DNA of 16,573 nucleotides from JBPESN01 sp051710625. Its GTDB lineage: Bacteria > Pseudomonadota > Gammaproteobacteria > Enterobacterales > Enterobacteriaceae. A program made the position numbers and the translations under genes. Below the pieces are notes generated by a model. The model had not been told where the DNA came from and ran no database searches. It worked only from the letters and a program-made list of their open reading frames with translations. This document shows positions 15,385 through 16,573 of this stretch, piece after piece; position 1 is the first letter of the stretch, and every line of letters starts with the position of its first letter. The DNA lies in contig NZ_JBPESN010000049.1 in assembly GCF_051710625.1 (NCBI RefSeq), positions 1 through 16,573 on the forward strand, given 5' to 3'.

Positions 15385-15856
15385 TTACTCACGGTGATAA
15401 GGGTGATTGGTAGTAATGCTCCACGCACGATACAGGCTCTCCGCGACCAGCACCCGGACCAGCGGATGCGGTAAAGTTAACGGGAACAGCGACCAGCTTT
15501 GCTCGGCGGCTGCCTTGCAGGTAGGGGCCAGCCCCTCGGGCCTGCTGATAAGAAAACTGACATCGCGCCCGTCATGTTTCCAGCGTTCAAGCTGCTGCGC
15601 CAGCTGCGGTGTTTCCCAGCGCGCGCCGGGGGATGTCCAGCGTAACAATGCGGTTCCCTTTTGCTACCGCTGCCAGCAGCGGCTCGCCTTCCTTGTCCAG
15701 GATACGTGCGATATCCGCGTTCTTGCCGCGCGTACCGGCCGCGATTTCCGTCAGGTCGAAGGGCATATCTTTAAGAAAGCGCTTGAGATAGTCACTAAAC
15801 CCGGTCTGCACCCAGTCCGGCATTTTGGTGCCGATGGCGATAAGCTGCAGTCTCAC
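15385..15856 (-). pseudogene. rlmH: 23S rRNA pseudouridine-1915 N3-methyltransferase RlmH, frameshifted
   Basis: RlmH is a small SPOUT methyltransferase that methylates pseudouridine 1915 in helix 69 of 23S rRNA. The GTG at 15856 begins MRLQLIAIGTKMPDWVQTGF, and homology holds to VTLDIP. A run of five C bases (complement of 15628-15632), likely four originally, then shifts the frame. The rest (GARWETPQLAQQLERWKHDGRDV, LAPTCKAAAEQSWSL, LTLPHPLVRVLVAESLYRAWSITTNHPYHRE) is read one base over, to a TAA at 15385-15387. The SAM-binding loop GGPEG of E. coli reads SRPEG here, a second change at a key site. The first frame ends after 89 residues and lacks the knotted SAM-binding part, so it is almost certainly inactive. 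Confidence 0.9.
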
Positions 15857-15859
15857 CCC

Positions 15860-16177
15860 TCAGCTCCAGAGCTTTTCCAGCTCATACAGACGGCGGCTTT
15901 CTTTCTGCATCACATGCACAATCACATCACCTAAGTTGACCACGATCCAGTCGGCGGCGTTTTCCCCCTCTACGCTTAGCGGCATCAGGCCGGCGGCACG
16001 CGACGTCTGTACCACATGGTCGGCAATGGACATGACATGGCGGCTGGATGTCCCGGTGCAAATCACCATGCAATCCGTAATGCTCGACTTGCCGCGCACG
16101 TCGCGGGTAATAATGTCCTGCCCTTTCAAATCGTCTATCTTGTCAACAACAAAATCTTTGAGCATGGTATCAAGCAA
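15860..16177 (-). CDS. rsfS: Ribosome silencing factor RsfS
   Basis: RsfS binds ribosomal protein L14 on the large subunit and blocks subunit joining when nutrients are scarce. The frame is intact and matches the family throughout: DFVVDKIDDLKGQDIIT, GKSSITDCMVICTGTSSRHVMSIADHVV, GLMPLSVEGENAADWIVVNLGDVIVHVMQ and RRLYELEKLWS. The start is called at a TTG (16175-16177), because GGAGGGGG (16190-16183) lies just upstream and because it gives 105 residues, the exact E. coli length, with the Phe of LKDF in register. A GTG at 16204 lies upstream of that binding site and is less likely. Its TGA is three bases before the rlmH GTG, so the pair was translationally coupled. Confidence 0.93.
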   Translation of the reverse strand: MLDTMLKDFVVDKIDDLKGQDIITRDVRGKSSITDCMVICTGTSSRHVMSIADHVVQTSRAAGLMPLSVEGENAADWIVVNLGDVIVHVMQKESRRLYELEKLWS

Positions 16178-16287
16178 AGGTTCCCCCTCCGGTATGCTTC
16201 GCACGCGCCACGCTGAAACAGGGTGACGCTAGTCAATGGGATAGCTGCCAGGCGCCGGTTGACCGCGGAATGAACAGAGATTAACAG

Positions 16288-16304
16288 CGCCGGCCAGGCC
16301 GGCG
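16288..16304. repeat. Perfect 8-1-8 inverted repeat
   Basis: CGCCGGCC-A-GGCCGGCG, about 110 bases upstream of the rsfS start. It is too tight to form a full hairpin, but it could be a protein-binding palindrome or a remnant of a GC-rich repeat. The same GGCCGGCG octamer forms the arms of the stem-loop at 11433-11464. Confidence 0.5.
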
Positions 16305-16321
16305 TGTGGGGTGGCAATCAT

Positions 16322-16459
16322 TTCTGGACTCTTAATTAAGTTAAACGATGGGTTAGCCGGAAGCCCTTTAATGGCGCGGCTTACAGAGATTTTACAGATT
16401 CTGGACTCGTCGCAAAAAAATGGGCAAAAAATGCTTTTTTTGCACTAAATTCTGGACTC
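16322..16459. repeat. Three direct copies of TTCTGGACTC
   Basis: Exact copies at 16322-16331, 16399-16408 and 16450-16459, spaced 77 and 51 bases apart. The second and third share a longer context (ATTCTGGACTCG). All are in the same orientation in AT-rich sequence, suggesting transposase-binding or regulatory repeats. Confidence 0.7.
16412..16443. other. A/T-tract hairpin
   Basis: GCAAAAAAA (16412-16420) is exactly complementary to TTTTTTTGC (16435-16443) with a 14-base loop. It lies between the second and third direct repeats. Weak base pairing makes it an unlikely terminator, though it may extrude or bend DNA. Confidence 0.5.
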
Positions 16460-16573
16460 GAATGACTGTGGTTTGAGCAGATTTAAAGGTAGTTTAAACG
16501 CCTTTTGGGCATCCATTAGATATATGTGAATTAGGTTAAAAAATATTAGTAAATCATAAAAATAATGAAATGA

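Larger units (their letters stand above)
16178..16573. other. Upstream region of rsfS, no recognised gene
   Basis: About 400 bases. The GC-rich part next to rsfS (16205-16310) shows no trace of cobC or nadD, the genes expected upstream of rsfS in E. coli. The rest is AT-rich, with the repeats and hairpins listed separately. A short frame on the minus strand extends rsfS upstream but has no homology I recognise. The region may hold the rsfS operon promoter and the edge of a mobile element. Confidence 0.45.

Noticed and set aside
10060..15856. All frameshifts being sequencing errors
   Set aside because: dacA, rlpA and tatE also carry in-frame nonsense substitutions, and rlmH has a changed active-site loop, which indel errors do not explain. 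Single indels should still be verified.
16205..16320. Possible 3' remnant of nadD or cobC upstream of rsfS
   Set aside because: The minus-strand frames through this stretch do not resemble the ends of either protein.

Overview
The window reads as chromosome from a Sodalis-type gammaproteobacterial insect symbiont, or a close enterobacterial relative, in the middle of genome decay. This is inferred from strong Escherichia coli-like protein similarity and gene order, combined with many genes that are complete in outline but broken by single-base indels or nonsense codons. An insertion sequence and at least one rearrangement breakpoint are also present. No database search was possible; family names rest on recognised protein sequence.

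Left part (1-2408): the right-hand portion of an IS3-family element, with an A6G frameshift signal and a twice-frameshifted transposase. It abuts the amino-terminal remnant of an RHS/YD-repeat-type gene, followed by about 1 kb of GC-rich sequence with no recognisable gene. Middle-left (2409-6905): amiD (lipoprotein amidase), a small unassigned OB-fold-like protein, a block of tandem imperfect repeats, a frameshifted yedD, intact lpxP (lipid A acyltransferase), and a frameshifted and truncated ydiY. The ydiY sequence ends where crcB begins on the other strand, which looks like a rearrangement breakpoint.

Right part (6874-16177): the conserved enterobacterial block crcB, tatE, lipA, lipB, ybeD, dacA, rlpA, mrdB, mrdA, rlmH, rsfS. 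All are on the minus strand except tatE. crcB carries a fluoride-riboswitch-like leader. The lipoate genes (lipA, lipB), the elongasome pair mrdA/mrdB (PBP2/RodA) and rsfS are intact. dacA (PBP5), rlpA (septal lytic transglycosylase) and rlmH (23S rRNA methyltransferase) are broken, and tatE has lost its tail to an amber codon.

Taken together, essential cell-elongation and lipoate functions are kept while peptidoglycan trimming and rRNA fine-tuning are being lost. The far right end (16178-16573) is AT-rich, has three copies of a 10-base direct repeat and an A/T-tract hairpin, and may be the edge of another mobile element.
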